7,860 nt of DNA from Chitinophagia bacterium (GTDB lineage Bacteria; Bacteroidota; Bacteroidia; Chitinophagales; Chitinophagaceae): assembly GCA_010027295.1 (NCBI GenBank), contig RGVM01000105.1, positions 1 through 7,860 of the forward strand, in the 5' to 3' direction. The translations under genes and the position numbers were made by a program. Positions 7,365 through 7,860 of the stretch are shown here, piece by piece. The notes below the pieces were generated by a model that searched no databases, had not been told where the DNA came from, and worked only from the letters and a program-made list of their open reading frames with translations. How positions within the stretch are numbered: position 1 is the first letter of the stretch; every line of letters starts with the position of its first letter.

Positions 7365-7860
<496 letters not shown>

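Overview
The window looks like core chromosome of a GC-rich member of the Bacteroidota. Three things point there: perfect copies of the Bacteroidota -7 element (TAnnTTTG) in front of two genes, start codons with little or no Shine-Dalgarno sequence, and a DUF6089-type outer-membrane beta-barrel protein, a family I know from Bacteroidota. The assignment to phylum is inference from these signs; genus cannot be read from the sequence. I see no prophage, insertion sequence, CRISPR array, defence island or biosynthetic cluster, and no undescribed multi-gene system.

Left part, 38-1196 (minus strand): a membrane-anchored family 2 glycosyltransferase whose reading frame is broken near 858-860, so it is either a pseudogene or a sequencing error. 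Diverging from it on the plus strand are rarA (1260-2519, AAA+ ATPase acting at stalled replication forks) and, 14 bases later, an ElaA-family GNAT acetyltransferase (2534-2986); the tight spacing suggests co-transcription. After a 105-base gap with a small hairpin next to the start codon comes a secreted DUF6089 outer-membrane protein (3092-4093). It converges on uvrA (4146-6968, minus strand), the damage-recognition ATPase of nucleotide excision repair, with a hairpin between the two 3' ends.

Right part, 6969-7376: this 408-base gap between the divergent uvrA and metY is the most information-rich stretch of the window. It holds a -7 element for uvrA, a 22-bp interrupted palindrome over the expected uvrA -33 region, a complete -33/-7 promoter reading toward metY, a full SAM-I (S-box) riboswitch aptamer (7092-7199), a strong intrinsic terminator (7232-7262) and an alternative fold (7198-7246) that excludes both the terminator and the closing end of aptamer helix P1. 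Two more hairpins lie between the terminator and the metY start. metY (7377 to beyond the right edge) encodes O-acetylhomoserine sulfhydrylase, a methionine-biosynthesis enzyme. The logic fits feedback control: high SAM stabilises P1, frees the terminator and shuts off metY.

rarA and uvrA both concern DNA maintenance, but they lie in separate, oppositely oriented transcription units and nothing here ties them into one pathway.
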